DNA of 64,000 nt from Streptomyces rubellomurinus (GTDB taxonomy: Bacteria > Actinomycetota > Actinomycetes > Streptomycetales > Streptomycetaceae), in NCBI RefSeq assembly GCF_000961885.1, contig NZ_JZKH01000019.1:1-64000 (forward strand). Direction: 5' to 3'. Below the pieces are notes generated by a model. It was not told the origin of the DNA. It ran no database searches and saw nothing but the letters and a program-made list of their open reading frames with translations. The position numbers and the translations under genes are program-made. Of this stretch, positions 42,461 through 51,826 are shown piece after piece (position 1 is the first letter of the stretch; every line of letters begins with the position of its first letter).

Positions 42461-43294
42461 TCAGTTGAACCGGTCCGGGTGCGGGCCGGTGCGCAGGCCG
42501 CGGTCGGTGGCGGCGATGGCGGCCATGTCCTCGTCGGTCAGCTGGAAGTCGAAGACGTCCAGGTTCTGGCGGATGCGCGCCGGGGTGACGGACTTCGGGA
42601 TGACGATGGTGCCGAGCTGGAGGTGCCAGCGCAGCACCACCTGGGCGGCGGACTTGCCGGTGCGCCCCGCGATCGCGGTGATCGCCGCATCGTCCAGGAC
42701 GGCGCCCTGGGCGAGCGGGCTCCACGCCTCGGTGGCGATGCCGTGCTCGGCGTGGAAGGCGCGCAGTTCGGCCTGCTGGAGGCCGGGGTGCAGCTCGACC
42801 TGGTTGACGGCCGGCACCAGCTCGCTGGTGTCCAGCAGGCGCCGCAGGTGGGCGGGCTGGAAGTTGGAGACGCCGGCGGCGCGGATGCGGCCCTCGGCGG
42901 CGAGGCGTTCGAGGGCGCGCCAGGAGTCCAGGTAGAGGTCGCGCGCCGGGGTGGGCCAGTGGATCAGGTAGAGGTCGATCTGTTCCAGACCGAGCTTGGC
43001 GAGGCTGGCGTCGAAGGCGCGCAGCGTGGCGTCGTAGCCCTGGTCGGAGTTCCACAGCTTGGTGGTGACGAACAGTTCCTCGCGCGGCAGGCCGGAGGCG
43101 GCGAGGGCGCGGCCGACACCGGTCTCGTTGCCGTAGATCGCGGCGGTGTCGATGCTGCGGTAGCCGGCCTGGAGGGCGGAGGTGACGGCGGCGGCGGTCT
43201 CGTCGTCGGGGACCTGGAAGACGCCGAAGCCGAGCTGGGGGATCTCGACGCCGTTGTTGAGCTTCACGGCGGGGATGCCGGGGGTGTCGTTCAT
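42461..43294 (-). CDS. aldo/keto reductase (2,5-diketogluconate-reductase-like)
   Basis: 277 residues: VEIPQLGFGVFQVPDDETAA, AGYRSIDTAAIYGNETGVGRA (catalytic Asp, Tyr), LFVTTKLWNSDQGYD (catalytic Lys), YLIHWPTP (catalytic His) and VIPKSVTPARIRQNLDVFDF for NADP binding. A complete catalytic tetrad can be read. ATG 43294 chosen, as the family starts there. It shares the leftward unit with the MFS pump upstream. Confidence 0.93.
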   Translation of the reverse strand: MNDTPGIPAVKLNNGVEIPQLGFGVFQVPDDETAAAVTSALQAGYRSIDTAAIYGNETGVGRALAASGLPREELFVTTKLWNSDQGYDATLRAFDASLAKLGLEQIDLYLIHWPTPARDLYLDSWRALERLAAEGRIRAAGVSNFQPAHLRRLLDTSELVPAVNQVELHPGLQQAELRAFHAEHGIATEAWSPLAQGAVLDDAAITAIAGRTGKSAAQVVLRWHLQLGTIVIPKSVTPARIRQNLDVFDFQLTDEDMAAIAATDRGLRTGPHPDRFN

Positions 43295-43343
43295 GGTGGC
43301 GCTTCTCCTGGAAGGGAACGGTGGGAAAGGGGGAGGGGGGCGG

Positions 43344-44537
43344 TCAGTGATGGACGGGGACGGGAGCGGCGGCGGGGGCGCTGTCCCGTACGGGGGTGCG
43401 GCGCTCCAGGGCGGCGGACCAGACCGCCAGCAGGAGCGCGGCACCGGCGAGCAGGGCGCCGACCCAGTTGGGGGCGGTGTAGCCGAGGCCGGCGGCGATG
43501 ACCTGGCCGCCGAGCCAGGCGGCGAGGGCGTTGCCGAGGTTGAAGGCGCCGATGTTGACGGCCGAGGCCAGGGTGGGGGCGCCGTGCGCCTGGTCGAGGA
43601 CGCGCTTCTGCAGCGGTGGGACGGTGGCGAAGCCGAGTGCCCCCACGAGCAGGATGGAGACCGCGGCGAGGACCTTGTCGTGTGCGGTGAGGGTGAACAG
43701 GGCCAGGACGACGGCGAGTCCGCCGAGGGAGGCGTAGAGCATCGGCATCAGCCTGCGGTCGGCGAACCTGCCGCCGAGCAGGTTGCCGAGGAACATGCCG
43801 ACGCCGAACAGGACGAGCAGCCAGGTGACGGCGCCGTCGGAGTAGCCGGCGACGTGGGTCATCATCGGGGCGATGTAGGTGATGGCGGCGAAGACCCCGC
43901 CGAAGCCGAGGACGGTCATCGCCATGGCGAGCAGCACCTGCGGGTTGCGGAAGGCGGTCACCTCGCGGCGCAGGTGGGCGCCTTCGGGGCGGGGCAGGGC
44001 GGGGACGAGCTTGGCGATGCCGAGGAGGCCGACCACGCCCAGTGCGGCGACTCCGGCGAAGGTGGTCCGCCAGCCGACGGCCTGGCCGATGAAGGTGCCC
44101 AGCGGGACGCCGACGATGTTGGCGACGGTCAGGCCGGTGAACATGGTGGCGATGGCGCCGGCCTTCTTGTCGGGGGCGACGAGGTCGGCGGCGACGACCG
44201 AGCCGATGCCGAAGAACGCGCCGTGGGCGAGGGAGGCCACGATGCGGCCGGCGAGCATCACGCCCATGGTCGGTGCCGCGGCGGAGATCAGGTTGCCCGC
44301 CGCGAACAGGCCCATGAGGAGCATGAGCATCGTCCTGCGGCCGATCCGGGTGCCGAGCACCGTCATCAGCGGGGCGCCGACGACGACGCCGATCGCGTAA
44401 CCGGTGACCAGGAGCCCGGCGGAGGGGATGGACACCCCGTAGTCGCCGGCGATCTCGGGCAGCAGGCCCATGACCACGAACTCGGTCGTACCGATCCCGA
44501 AGGCCCCGATGGCCAGGGCGAGGAGCGCGAGAGGCAT
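43344..44537 (-). CDS. MFS transporter (AraJ/CmlR-like drug efflux, DHA1)
   Basis: 397 residues with 12 predicted membrane segments. It begins LALLALAIGAFGIGTTEFVV and has the motif-A-like GTRIGRRTMLMLLM after helix 2, and GVPLGTFIGQAVGWR (motif C-type, antiporter) in helix 5. Likely an H+-coupled efflux pump. AGGGCGG ribosome site upstream. The promoter at 44538-44769 contains a perfect GCAAATGC-GG-GCATTTGC palindrome. Confidence 0.9.
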   Translation of the reverse strand: MPLALLALAIGAFGIGTTEFVVMGLLPEIAGDYGVSIPSAGLLVTGYAIGVVVGAPLMTVLGTRIGRRTMLMLLMGLFAAGNLISAAAPTMGVMLAGRIVASLAHGAFFGIGSVVAADLVAPDKKAGAIATMFTGLTVANIVGVPLGTFIGQAVGWRTTFAGVAALGVVGLLGIAKLVPALPRPEGAHLRREVTAFRNPQVLLAMAMTVLGFGGVFAAITYIAPMMTHVAGYSDGAVTWLLVLFGVGMFLGNLLGGRFADRRLMPMLYASLGGLAVVLALFTLTAHDKVLAAVSILLVGALGFATVPPLQKRVLDQAHGAPTLASAVNIGAFNLGNALAAWLGGQVIAAGLGYTAPNWVGALLAGAALLLAVWSAALERRTPVRDSAPAAAPVPVHH

Positions 44538-44609
44538 GGTGTGCCGCCCTCCAGGTGATTGCTACTGTGCCTTACGGGCTCCGACAATAGTTGCACGCGC
44601 TGGCTAAGT

Positions 44610-44627
44610 GCAAATGCGGGCATTTGC
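44610..44627. promoter_or_regulatory. palindrome GCAAATGC-GG-GCATTTGC
   Basis: A perfect 8-2-8 inverted repeat between the divergent MFS and SDR genes. An overlapping looser repeat TTGCAC-N11-GTGCAA uses the neighbouring bases (about 44591-44613). It is a plausible operator for an efflux/AKR operon regulator; no regulator gene is adjacent. Confidence 0.5.
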
Positions 44628-44769
44628 CTGCCGCCGATGGTGGGCGATGGCGGCGAGCATGCGGCGGGGGCCGCGGGCGCGCGAGGTGCCGGCTGCGAGC
44701 CCCGGGGCGTGCGCCAGGTCGGCGTCAACGCGCCGTTCCGGCACGGTGGTTGAGGGTAGATGGGCGGCC

Positions 44770-45459
44770 ATGGGCGTTCACTTCATCACCGGGGCGGGCT
44801 CCGGCATCGGTGCGGCCGTGGCCGGGCTGCTCGCGGAGCGCGGGGAGGACCTGTGGCTGCTGGCCAGGGACGAGGAGCGGGCGGAGGTGCTGCGCTCACG
44901 GTTCCCGGGGTGCCGCACGCTGGCGGCCGACCTCGCGGAACCGGCGGCGCTGGCCGCCGAGCTGGAGAAGCAGGGCCTGCCGGAGCGGCTGGACTCGCTG
45001 CTGCACGTCGCCGGCGTCCTGGAGCCGGGCACGGTGGCCGAGTTCGACGTCGGGGCCTGGCAGGCGATGCTGGCCGTCAACTTCCTGGCACCGGCCGAGC
45101 TGACGCGCCTGCTGCTGCCCGCCCTGCGGGCGGCCCCGGGGCGGGTGGTGTTCGTCAACTCGGGCGCCGGCCTGCACGCGCCGCCGCGCCTCGGGGGCTA
45201 CGCGGCCTCGAAGTTCGCGCTGCGGGCGCTGGCCGAGTCGCTGCGGGCGGAGGAGTTCCGCAACGGCGTCCGCGTCACGACGGTCTTCCCCGGCGAGGTC
45301 GACACCCCCATGCAGGTCCGGCTGCACGGCGCACTCGGCCTGCCGTACGAGCCGGAGATCTGCCTGACGGTCGACTCCGTCGCCACCGCCCTGGCCGGGG
45401 TGCTGGACTTCCCGCCGGACGGGACGCTGAGCGAGCTGACGATCCGGCCGGGCTGCTGA
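44770..45459 (+). CDS. short-chain dehydrogenase
   Basis: 229 residues: HFITGAGSGIGAAVAGLLAE (NAD(P) loop), LHVAGVLEPG, FVNSGAGLHAPPRLGGYAAS with Tyr-x-x-x-Lys (YAASK), and TVFPGEVDTPM. A compact SDR missing the usual C-terminal extension. ATG 44770. Substrate unknown. Confidence 0.9.
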   Translation: MGVHFITGAGSGIGAAVAGLLAERGEDLWLLARDEERAEVLRSRFPGCRTLAADLAEPAALAAELEKQGLPERLDSLLHVAGVLEPGTVAEFDVGAWQAMLAVNFLAPAELTRLLLPALRAAPGRVVFVNSGAGLHAPPRLGGYAASKFALRALAESLRAEEFRNGVRVTTVFPGEVDTPMQVRLHGALGLPYEPEICLTVDSVATALAGVLDFPPDGTLSELTIRPGC

Positions 45460-45477
45460 GGCGTGTCCTGATCAGAT

Positions 45478-45524
45478 GGGCCCGCCTCCTGACCCTCGCC
45501 GGTACCGGCTCAGGAGGCGGGCCC
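45478..45524. terminator. bidirectional hairpin terminator
   Basis: GGGCCCGCCTCCTGA (45478-45492) pairs perfectly with TCAGGAGGCGGGCCC (45510-45524). The loop itself contains the 12-bp palindrome GCCGGTACCGGC. It lies between the convergent SDR and hydrolase genes. Confidence 0.85.
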
Positions 45525-45612
45525 GCGACGACCGGCCGGCGCCCCTGCCGAACCACCCCACCCGTGAGCCCCCGCCTTCCTCCGCGACCACGCGTGAGGA
45601 TCGGGAGCGGGC

Positions 45613-46887
45613 CTACCGCTCGTAGAGCATCTCGGGGAAGCGCGGCGACGGGCCGTCCAGCAGGTGGTCGTCGTGGCCGCGGAGCCAGCGGTCGAGGAAC
45701 GACACGACGTACGAGCGGGTGGCCGACACGGCGCGGTCCGGGCGGACGTCGCCGACGTCGTCGGCCAGCTGCTCCCCGCTGATCGCGCCCTGGCGGGCGA
45801 GCTGGGGAAGCAGGGACTGCGCGTCGGTGTAGGAGCCGTGGCGGGAGCCGGTGAGGGTCACGTCGGCGTGCCAGCCGGTGCTGTGCTGCCACAGGGCGTC
45901 CCAGCCGGGCTGCCGGTGGTAGCTGCCGGAGTCGCCGTCCTGGGTGCCCATGAGCAGGAAGGGCTTGGTCAGGCCGTCCTGGGCGACGCTGGTCGGGAAC
46001 ACGCCGGTGTGCCCGTCCGGGCCGGGGAAGTGCAGCTGGCCGTCGAGGTCGATGCCGGCCTTGAGGCGCGGATCGTCGTGCATGGTCTGGAGGGCGGTGG
46101 AGCCGCCACCGGAGTGGCCGACCATGCCGATCCGGTCGAGGTCGAGGGAGGCGGCGAGGCCGGACGGCACCTGCTGGTCGTGGCACAGCTCGCCGAGCCG
46201 GTCCAGGACGAAGCGGGTGTCGTCGACCCGGGTCTGCAGGATCTTGCGCAGCAGGGCGCCGGCGTCGACGCCGGGCTGGGCGAACAGCGCGGGGAGGACG
46301 GAGGTGGCGAGGTCCCCGTGGGGGAAGGCGACCTCGGAGGCGTCGTAGGTGTGGTCGACGGTGACGACCACGTAGCCGCGGGAGGCGAGGTCCTCCACCA
46401 GGCCGGTGCCCCAGGTGCGCGGATCGCCGAAGCCCGCCGAGTACAGCACGACGGGCCGCTTGCCGCCGGGGAGGACGGGCGCGTCGGCGCGGGCGTGGGT
46501 GCGGATGCCGGCCCAGTCGGTGCGGCCGGGCTCGAAGCCGTGGGCGGTCTGGCCGGCGCTGCCGGTGCTGCCGAAGTGGTCGGCGGCGGCGGGGACCATG
46601 TACGGCGCGCGCTCGTCGCCGCCCGCGGGCCGGGTGGTCGGGTACCAGAAGCTGATCATCAGCTTGCGGTGCTGCCCGGCCTGCCAGGGGTCGTCCCGGT
46701 GGTCGTCCGTGAGCCGCAGGGACGTCGTGCCGACCGGGTACGGCCCGGTCGGCTGCGGCAGCCAGGCCCTGGCCTGCCGCTCGGTGCCCCGCCCCGGCGC
46801 CGCCACCGCGCCCGGCGCGCCGACCGCGCCCGAGCTCACCGTCGCCGCCAGCAGTACCGCCGCTACGGCCCGTCCTCGCCTGCTCAT
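45613..46887 (-). CDS. secreted alpha/beta-hydrolase (PAF-acetylhydrolase/lipase-like)
   Basis: 424 residues. A Sec signal peptide (RRGRAVAAVLLAATVSSGAV, Ala cleavage region) precedes a domain with PTGPYPVGTTSLRLTD, PVVLYSAGFGDPRTWG (oxyanion region), the nucleophile elbow GMVGHSGGGSTAL and a late GSRHGSYTD that could hold the catalytic His. The layout matches platelet-activating-factor acetylhydrolase-like or cutinase-like esterases of streptomycetes. GAGGAGGAA upstream of ATG 46887. Confidence 0.85.
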   Translation of the reverse strand: MSRRGRAVAAVLLAATVSSGAVGAPGAVAAPGRGTERQARAWLPQPTGPYPVGTTSLRLTDDHRDDPWQAGQHRKLMISFWYPTTRPAGGDERAPYMVPAAADHFGSTGSAGQTAHGFEPGRTDWAGIRTHARADAPVLPGGKRPVVLYSAGFGDPRTWGTGLVEDLASRGYVVVTVDHTYDASEVAFPHGDLATSVLPALFAQPGVDAGALLRKILQTRVDDTRFVLDRLGELCHDQQVPSGLAASLDLDRIGMVGHSGGGSTALQTMHDDPRLKAGIDLDGQLHFPGPDGHTGVFPTSVAQDGLTKPFLLMGTQDGDSGSYHRQPGWDALWQHSTGWHADVTLTGSRHGSYTDAQSLLPQLARQGAISGEQLADDVGDVRPDRAVSATRSYVVSFLDRWLRGHDDHLLDGPSPRFPEMLYER

Positions 46888-47057
46888 CGCCGTTCCTCCT
46901 CGTTCGATCGCGTGGTCGCCGTGAACACGGGTGACGGTACGGGCGAGGAGGGGCGGAAACCGTCGTACCGGGGCGCCAAGTCCCCTGTAGTACCCCGGTA
47001 TGGCGGCGTCCCCGGTCAGCGAGGTGCCGCGGCCCCGGCCGGGGGATGATGGCGCGC

Positions 47058-47597
47058 ATGAAACGTGTGATCATCACTGGCAGCTCGGGCGCGGGCAAGA
47101 CCACGGCGGCCGCCGCCCTCGCGGCCCGGCTCGGCCTGCCGCGCGCCGAGCTGGACGCGCTCCACCACGGCCCGGGCTGGGTGAAGCGCCCCGAGTTCGA
47201 AGCCGACGTGGACCGTTTCACGGCCGGCCCGGTCTGGGTCTGCGAGGAGCAGTACCACGGCGTGCTGGGCGACCTGCTGTGGGAGCGCGCCGACACGCTG
47301 GTCTGGCTCGACCTGCCCCGCACGACCGTGATGAGACGGGTCGTCGTCCGCTCGCTGCTGCGCGTCCTGACCCGCCGGGAGCTGTGGAACGGCAACCGCG
47401 AGACCTGGCGGGACCTGGCCGACCCCCAGCACCCGGTGCGCTGGGCCTGGGCCAACCACGCCAGGAAGCGCAGGTCCACGGTCGAACGCCTGGCCCGGCA
47501 CCCGCACCTGACGGTGGTCCGGCTGACGAGCGCCGGGCAGGCCCGGGGCTGGCTGCGGGGCGCGTCGGCCCCGACCGGGGTGGTGGGACGTCGCTGA
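47058..47597 (+). CDS. P-loop nucleoside-kinase-like protein
   Basis: 179 residues with Walker A GSSGAGKTT at the N-terminus, the acceptor motif LPRAELDALHHGPGWVKRP (D-x-x-x-W-like), VWVCEEQYHGVLG and TLVWLDLPRTTVMRRVVVRS. It resembles the adenylate-kinase-like/FlaR (topology modulation) group. ATG 47058 (an ATG at 47046 is possible). Function unknown; probably phosphoryl transfer to a small molecule. Confidence 0.8.
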   Translation: MKRVIITGSSGAGKTTAAAALAARLGLPRAELDALHHGPGWVKRPEFEADVDRFTAGPVWVCEEQYHGVLGDLLWERADTLVWLDLPRTTVMRRVVVRSLLRVLTRRELWNGNRETWRDLADPQHPVRWAWANHARKRRSTVERLARHPHLTVVRLTSAGQARGWLRGASAPTGVVGRR

Positions 47598-47761
47598 GGC
47601 TCGGCGACCGGGGCACCCACGTCTGGTTCTCCAGCTACCTCTGCCCGCTCCCCGAGACGCTCCGCCCCGAGGCCCGCGACTACCGGGACGGGGTCCTGAG
47701 CGGCGTGGGGTTCCAGGAGCTCGCGAAGGCGATCCGGTTCCGCAAGGGCGAGCCGGAGTAG
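47594..47761 (+). pseudogene. C-terminal fragment of an unrecognised protein
   Basis: An open frame with no start codon near 47594 encodes THVWFSSYLCPLPETLRPEA and GVGFQELAKAIRFRKGEPE before TAG. The codon bias is coding-like. It does not match the preceding kinase frame and looks like the tail of another gene. It ends close to the convergent ABC transporter gene. Confidence 0.3.
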
Positions 47762-47782
47762 GTCGATCGGCCCGGCACGGCG

Positions 47783-49558
47783 TCACGGTGTGGCCGCGGG
47801 GCGGGCGCCGGCGGCGTCGGGGTCCGGGGTGGCGGTGAGGTGGCGGTAAGCCGGGGTGTCGGCCAGCAGGCCGGCGTGGGTGCCGAGTCGGGGCCGGGAG
47901 CCGTCCAGGAGGAGGACCCGGTCGGCGCGGCGGGCCGGGCCGGGGCGGTGGGTGATGGTGACGACCGTGCCGGGGCGGGAGCGGAAGGCGCGTTCCACCC
48001 GCAGTTCGGCGGCGGCGTCGAGGTGGCGGGTCGCCTCGTCCAGGACGACCAGGCGGGCGTCGCTGAGGTGGGCGCGGGCGAGGGCGATCAGCTGGCGCTC
48101 GCCGGGGGAGAGGGCGCCGGGGGCGAGGTGCCCGGCCAGGCCGCCGAGCCGCCGCAGCAGCGGCTCGGCGCCGACCGCGCGGGCTGACGCCAGGACGGCG
48201 GAGTCGGTCGCCCGCGGGGCGAGCCAGCGCAGGTTCTCGGCGACGGTGCCGGTGAAGACGTACGGGTCCTGGGGGAGCAGCACCCGCGCCCGGGCCAGGT
48301 CGGCGGGTGCCAGGTCGGCGGGCGCCGCGCCGCCGAGCAGCACCTTGCCGTGGCCCGGGGCGACGACGCCGGCGACGATGTCGGCGAGGGTCGACTTGCC
48401 GATGCCGGAGGGGCCGACGACCGCCAGGTGCTCGCCGTCGCGCACCGCGAGGTCGAAGCCGTCCAGGACCGGGTCGGCGTTGGCACCGTAGGAGAAGGAG
48501 ACGCCGGAGAGCTCGAAGGAGCCGTCCACCGGCGGGAGTTGGTGGCCCGCACGGGCGGCGGCGGTCGCGTCCACCGGGTGGCTCGCGGCGGCGAGCCGCT
48601 CGGCGGCGACGGCCAGCCGGAGCCAGGAGGCGCCGGCGCCCTGCACCAGGAGGCGCAGGGCCGGTTCCAGCGTGCCCGTCAGATAGGCCAGCACGCCGAT
48701 CACGGCGCCGGCCGTCAGCCCGTGCCGGACGAGGGCCGGGGCGGCCAGGACGACCAGCAGCAGCGGGAGGTGCGCGCCCAGGGACACGATCAGACGGCGC
48801 CCGCCCGCCAGCCGGGCGAGCGCCCGGCCCGCCTCGGCGTTCGCCGCGACGGCGGCCAGCACCTCGCGCTCGGCCGCCTCCCGGGCGCCGCAGGCGACCA
48901 GGTCGCGCAGCGCCCGCAGGGCGTCGGCGCACGAGCGGGCCAGCTCCTCCTCGGCCGCGAACGCCTCGCGCTGGCGCCGGGCGGTGGCCGGTGCCAGGGC
49001 GGCGAACGCGGCCAGCGACAGGAGGAGGGGGCCGGCGATCAGCGCGGCGGCGGCCGGGGCGAGGGCGGCGCTGCCGACGATCACGGCGATGGCGGTCAGG
49101 GCGAAGTGGGAGACGATGAGCAGCTGCCCGGCGACGGTGTCCCGGACGGCCTCGACCTGGCGGGTCAGCCGGGCGACGGCGATCGCGCCGGAGCCGTCCG
49201 CCCGGCCGTGCGTGGCGACGGCCCGGTGCAGCATGCCGGACACCACCTCGCCCAGCAGCCGGTCGCGCATCGGCTCGACGACCTCCGCCAGCCACGGGTA
49301 CGTCTGGCGGGACGCCCAGGCGCCCAGGGCCGAGACGGCGGCGAACAGGGCGAGCCAGCCCGCCGCCGGTCCGGGCCGGTGGGCGAGGAAGCCGCGGTCG
49401 ACCGCCAGGGCGAGCGCCTTGCCCGCGACCAGGGCGGGCGCGGCGGAGAGCAGGGACCAGGCGAGCAGCCGGAGCACGGCGGGCCGGCTCCGGCCGAGGG
49501 CCGAGCGGAGCAGCCGCAGGGCCGCCCGGCCCGGTCGGTCGGCGCGGGACGGGGTCAT
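47783..49558 (-). CDS. half-ABC exporter, second gene of the lanthipeptide pair
   Basis: 591 residues: an N-terminal transmembrane region of about six helices and a C-terminal ATPase with Walker A VGPSGIGKSTL, signature LSPGERQLIALARA, Walker B/D-loop RLVVLDEATRHLD and switch His in TITHRPG. All catalytic residues are present, including the Glu after Walker B. ATG 49558 is chosen for the AAAGG ribosome site. With the next gene it should form a heterodimer, as RamA/RamB or AmfA/AmfB do for SapB-like peptides. Confidence 0.88.
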   Translation of the reverse strand: MTPSRADRPGRAALRLLRSALGRSRPAVLRLLAWSLLSAAPALVAGKALALAVDRGFLAHRPGPAAGWLALFAAVSALGAWASRQTYPWLAEVVEPMRDRLLGEVVSGMLHRAVATHGRADGSGAIAVARLTRQVEAVRDTVAGQLLIVSHFALTAIAVIVGSAALAPAAAALIAGPLLLSLAAFAALAPATARRQREAFAAEEELARSCADALRALRDLVACGAREAAEREVLAAVAANAEAGRALARLAGGRRLIVSLGAHLPLLLVVLAAPALVRHGLTAGAVIGVLAYLTGTLEPALRLLVQGAGASWLRLAVAAERLAAASHPVDATAAARAGHQLPPVDGSFELSGVSFSYGANADPVLDGFDLAVRDGEHLAVVGPSGIGKSTLADIVAGVVAPGHGKVLLGGAAPADLAPADLARARVLLPQDPYVFTGTVAENLRWLAPRATDSAVLASARAVGAEPLLRRLGGLAGHLAPGALSPGERQLIALARAHLSDARLVVLDEATRHLDAAAELRVERAFRSRPGTVVTITHRPGPARRADRVLLLDGSRPRLGTHAGLLADTPAYRHLTATPDPDAAGARPAATP

Positions 49559-49939
49559 CGGGTCGCCTTTCGCGGAGTTCACGGATCGTCTGCGGCGGCG
49601 TTCGTCGGGGGAGCAGGTCGGCTGGCCTGTCGGCCGGACGGACGGGCGCCTGCTCGGCGAGGGGCTCGGCCGAGGTCCGCAGGCGGTGGGGTGGCGGGCG
49701 CGCGGGCCGGGCCCGACGGAGAAGGCCGCGAGGTCGGTGCGGGCGGCGGCACGCCCGTTGGCCGCCGGGCCGGGCCGGGTGCGGCGGCGGGCGGGCGCCG
49801 GGGCACGGCCGGGCGCCGGGGCGGGCCGCCGTCGAGGACTGCCCGGCGCCCGGGTTCGGGCACCTGGGGGGAGTGGGAGCGGCCGCCGGACGAGGAGCCG
49901 GAGCGTGTTCGCCGGACCCGGCCGAGGGGCCGGGCCGCG
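49559..49939. other. 381-bp gap between the two ABC genes
   Basis: A long G+C-rich spacer. The minus strand contains a Pro/Arg-rich open frame (49579-49863) with no recognisable domain, probably accidental. No hairpin terminator was seen, so the two transporter genes may still be co-transcribed. Confidence 0.35.
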
Positions 49940-51661
49940 TCACCCGGCCGCCTCGCCGTCGAAGACCGCGCGGTAGCCGGGCAGCGCCGACAGCTCCTCG
50001 TGGGTGGCCAGTGCGCGGATCCGGCCCTCCTGGAGCCAGGCCACCTGGTCGGCGTGGGCGGCCACCGCGGCCCGCCGGGTGACCACCAGCCGGGTGCGGT
50101 GGCCCTCCTGCTCCCGGAGGGCGTGCAGGATCCCGGCCTCGGTGGCGGCGTCCAGCGAGGACGTCGCGTCGTCGAGCACGAGCAGTCGGCCGTCGTGCGC
50201 CAACGCCCGGGCGATGCCGAGCCGTTGGCGCTCGCCGCCGGAGAACGGGGCCTCGGCGGGCGGGGTGCGGTAGCCGTCCGGGAGCCGCCGGACGAACTCG
50301 TCGGCCCGGGCCGCCCGGGCGGCCCGGCGGACCCGCTCGGCGGGGAGGCCGGGGCCGATGGCGTCCTCGACGGTCCGCCCCGGCAGGGCCGGGTCGGCGA
50401 AGGCGCAGGAGACGGCGGCGCGCAGCTCGTCGGGGCGGAGGGCGGCGAGCGGGACGCCGTCGAGCGTCACCGTGCCCTCGTCCGGGTCCAGGAGCCCGGT
50501 GGCGAGGGCGGCGAGCGCCGAGGTGGCGGCGTCGTCGGCGCCGACCACGGCGAGCCAGCCGCCGCCCGGGACGGCCAGGTCGAGCCGGTCGAGCACCGGG
50601 CCGCCTGGTCCGCCGGGGCCGCCCGGTCCGTCGACCGTGACGCCGCACAGGTGGAGGGCGCCGTCGCCGGACGGCAGCGGCCGGGTGCCCGGTGCGGGGA
50701 CGGGTGCGTCGAGCAGTTCGGCGAGCCGGTCGGCCCCGGCGCGGGCGCGGGAGACGTCGAGCAGGCTCTGGGCGGCGCCGAAGCCGCCGAGGCCGATGGC
50801 GGTGTAGCCGAGTGCGGCGAGCAGCCCGCCCACGGACAGCGAGCCGGCCGCGACCGCCGCTCCGGCGGCCGCCAGGACGGCGAGTTGGGTCACCGGGGCG
50901 AGCAGCGCGGAGCACCAGGCGATCCGCCGCTGGCTGTCCCACAACTCCCGTCCGTGCCTCGACAGTTCGGGAACCGGCCGGAGGACGCGGGCGATCTCGC
51001 GGTCCAGGGCGCCGGCGGCGGCGATGCTGCGGCTCCCGGAGACGGCGTCGAGCAGCCGGGTCGCGATGTCGGCCTGTGCCCGCTGATAGCCCTCGCCGAG
51101 GGTGGCCGTGCGGCGCAGCTGGCGGCGGATCGCCGCGTACCCGAGCGGGGCGGTGCCGAGGAAGGCCAGCGCGGCGGTCGGGGCGAGCACGGCCAGGGCG
51201 ACCAATGCCGCTGCGGCCATGGCGAGTTGGGTGGCCGTGTAGATGACCGCCGGTGCGGCGAGGGCGGCCTGCGGGGCGCTGCCGGTCAGTCGCGCCGCGA
51301 CGTCGCCGACCGGGAGCCGGTGCGCCGCGAGCGGGCGGGCGGCCAGCACCCGGCGGACGGCGTCCGCGCGGAGCCGGGCGGCGGTGTCGGCGGAGATCCG
51401 GGGCCCGGCGTACTGGCCGACCGCCTCGGCGCCGGCCAGGGCGGCGAGCGTTGCGGCCAGCGGCAGGGCGCCGGCCGTCCCGGCGCCGGTCAGGGCCGCG
51501 TCGACGGCGTGGGCGAGTACGGCGGGCAGGGCCAGGGTCGCGCCCGTACTGGCCGTGACCGCGACGGCCATGACGGCCGACCAGCGGCGGCCGAGGCGGA
51601 GCACCCGGCGCAGGCCCTTGGGGGAACTTCCTTGCCGGGATGAGGAGACGTCGGTCGGCAC
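49940..51661 (-). CDS. half-ABC exporter with degenerate nucleotide-binding site (lanthipeptide cluster)
   Basis: 573 residues. About six membrane helices, then an ATPase whose Walker A is degenerate: GADDAATSALAAL where GxxGxGKS/T is expected, so the catalytic Lys is lacking. The signature FSGGERQRLGIARA is intact, but the residue after Walker B is Asp (LLVLDDATSSLD) instead of Glu. Asymmetric sites of this kind are known from heterodimeric exporters, in which one site hydrolyses ATP and the other only binds. GTG start with GGAGGG upstream, 165 bp after the precursor gene. Confidence 0.88.
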   Translation of the reverse strand: MPTDVSSSRQGSSPKGLRRVLRLGRRWSAVMAVAVTASTGATLALPAVLAHAVDAALTGAGTAGALPLAATLAALAGAEAVGQYAGPRISADTAARLRADAVRRVLAARPLAAHRLPVGDVAARLTGSAPQAALAAPAVIYTATQLAMAAAALVALAVLAPTAALAFLGTAPLGYAAIRRQLRRTATLGEGYQRAQADIATRLLDAVSGSRSIAAAGALDREIARVLRPVPELSRHGRELWDSQRRIAWCSALLAPVTQLAVLAAAGAAVAAGSLSVGGLLAALGYTAIGLGGFGAAQSLLDVSRARAGADRLAELLDAPVPAPGTRPLPSGDGALHLCGVTVDGPGGPGGPGGPVLDRLDLAVPGGGWLAVVGADDAATSALAALATGLLDPDEGTVTLDGVPLAALRPDELRAAVSCAFADPALPGRTVEDAIGPGLPAERVRRAARAARADEFVRRLPDGYRTPPAEAPFSGGERQRLGIARALAHDGRLLVLDDATSSLDAATEAGILHALREQEGHRTRLVVTRRAAVAAHADQVAWLQEGRIRALATHEELSALPGYRAVFDGEAAG

Positions 51662-51826
51662 GGGACCCTCCGAGGGTGGCGCGGGAGGAGCCGGGAACGG
51701 CCGCCGGGCCCCGGTCCGAGGACCGGGGCCCGGCGTCGCCTAGGGGCCCTGGGCGGGCCGGCTCGGTGAGGAGGGCCGGCCCGCTTCGGGCACCGACCGC
51801 GGGACGGGCCCGCGGTCAGCGGCTGC

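Noticed and set aside
49579..49863. 94-codon Pro/Arg-rich frame between the ABC genes
   Set aside because: Low-complexity composition with no recognisable feature; treated as spacer.
47016..50942. A 1308-codon leftward frame across both ABC genes
   Set aside because: Merely an open shadow frame; the ABC motifs are in the other frames and this product is low-complexity.
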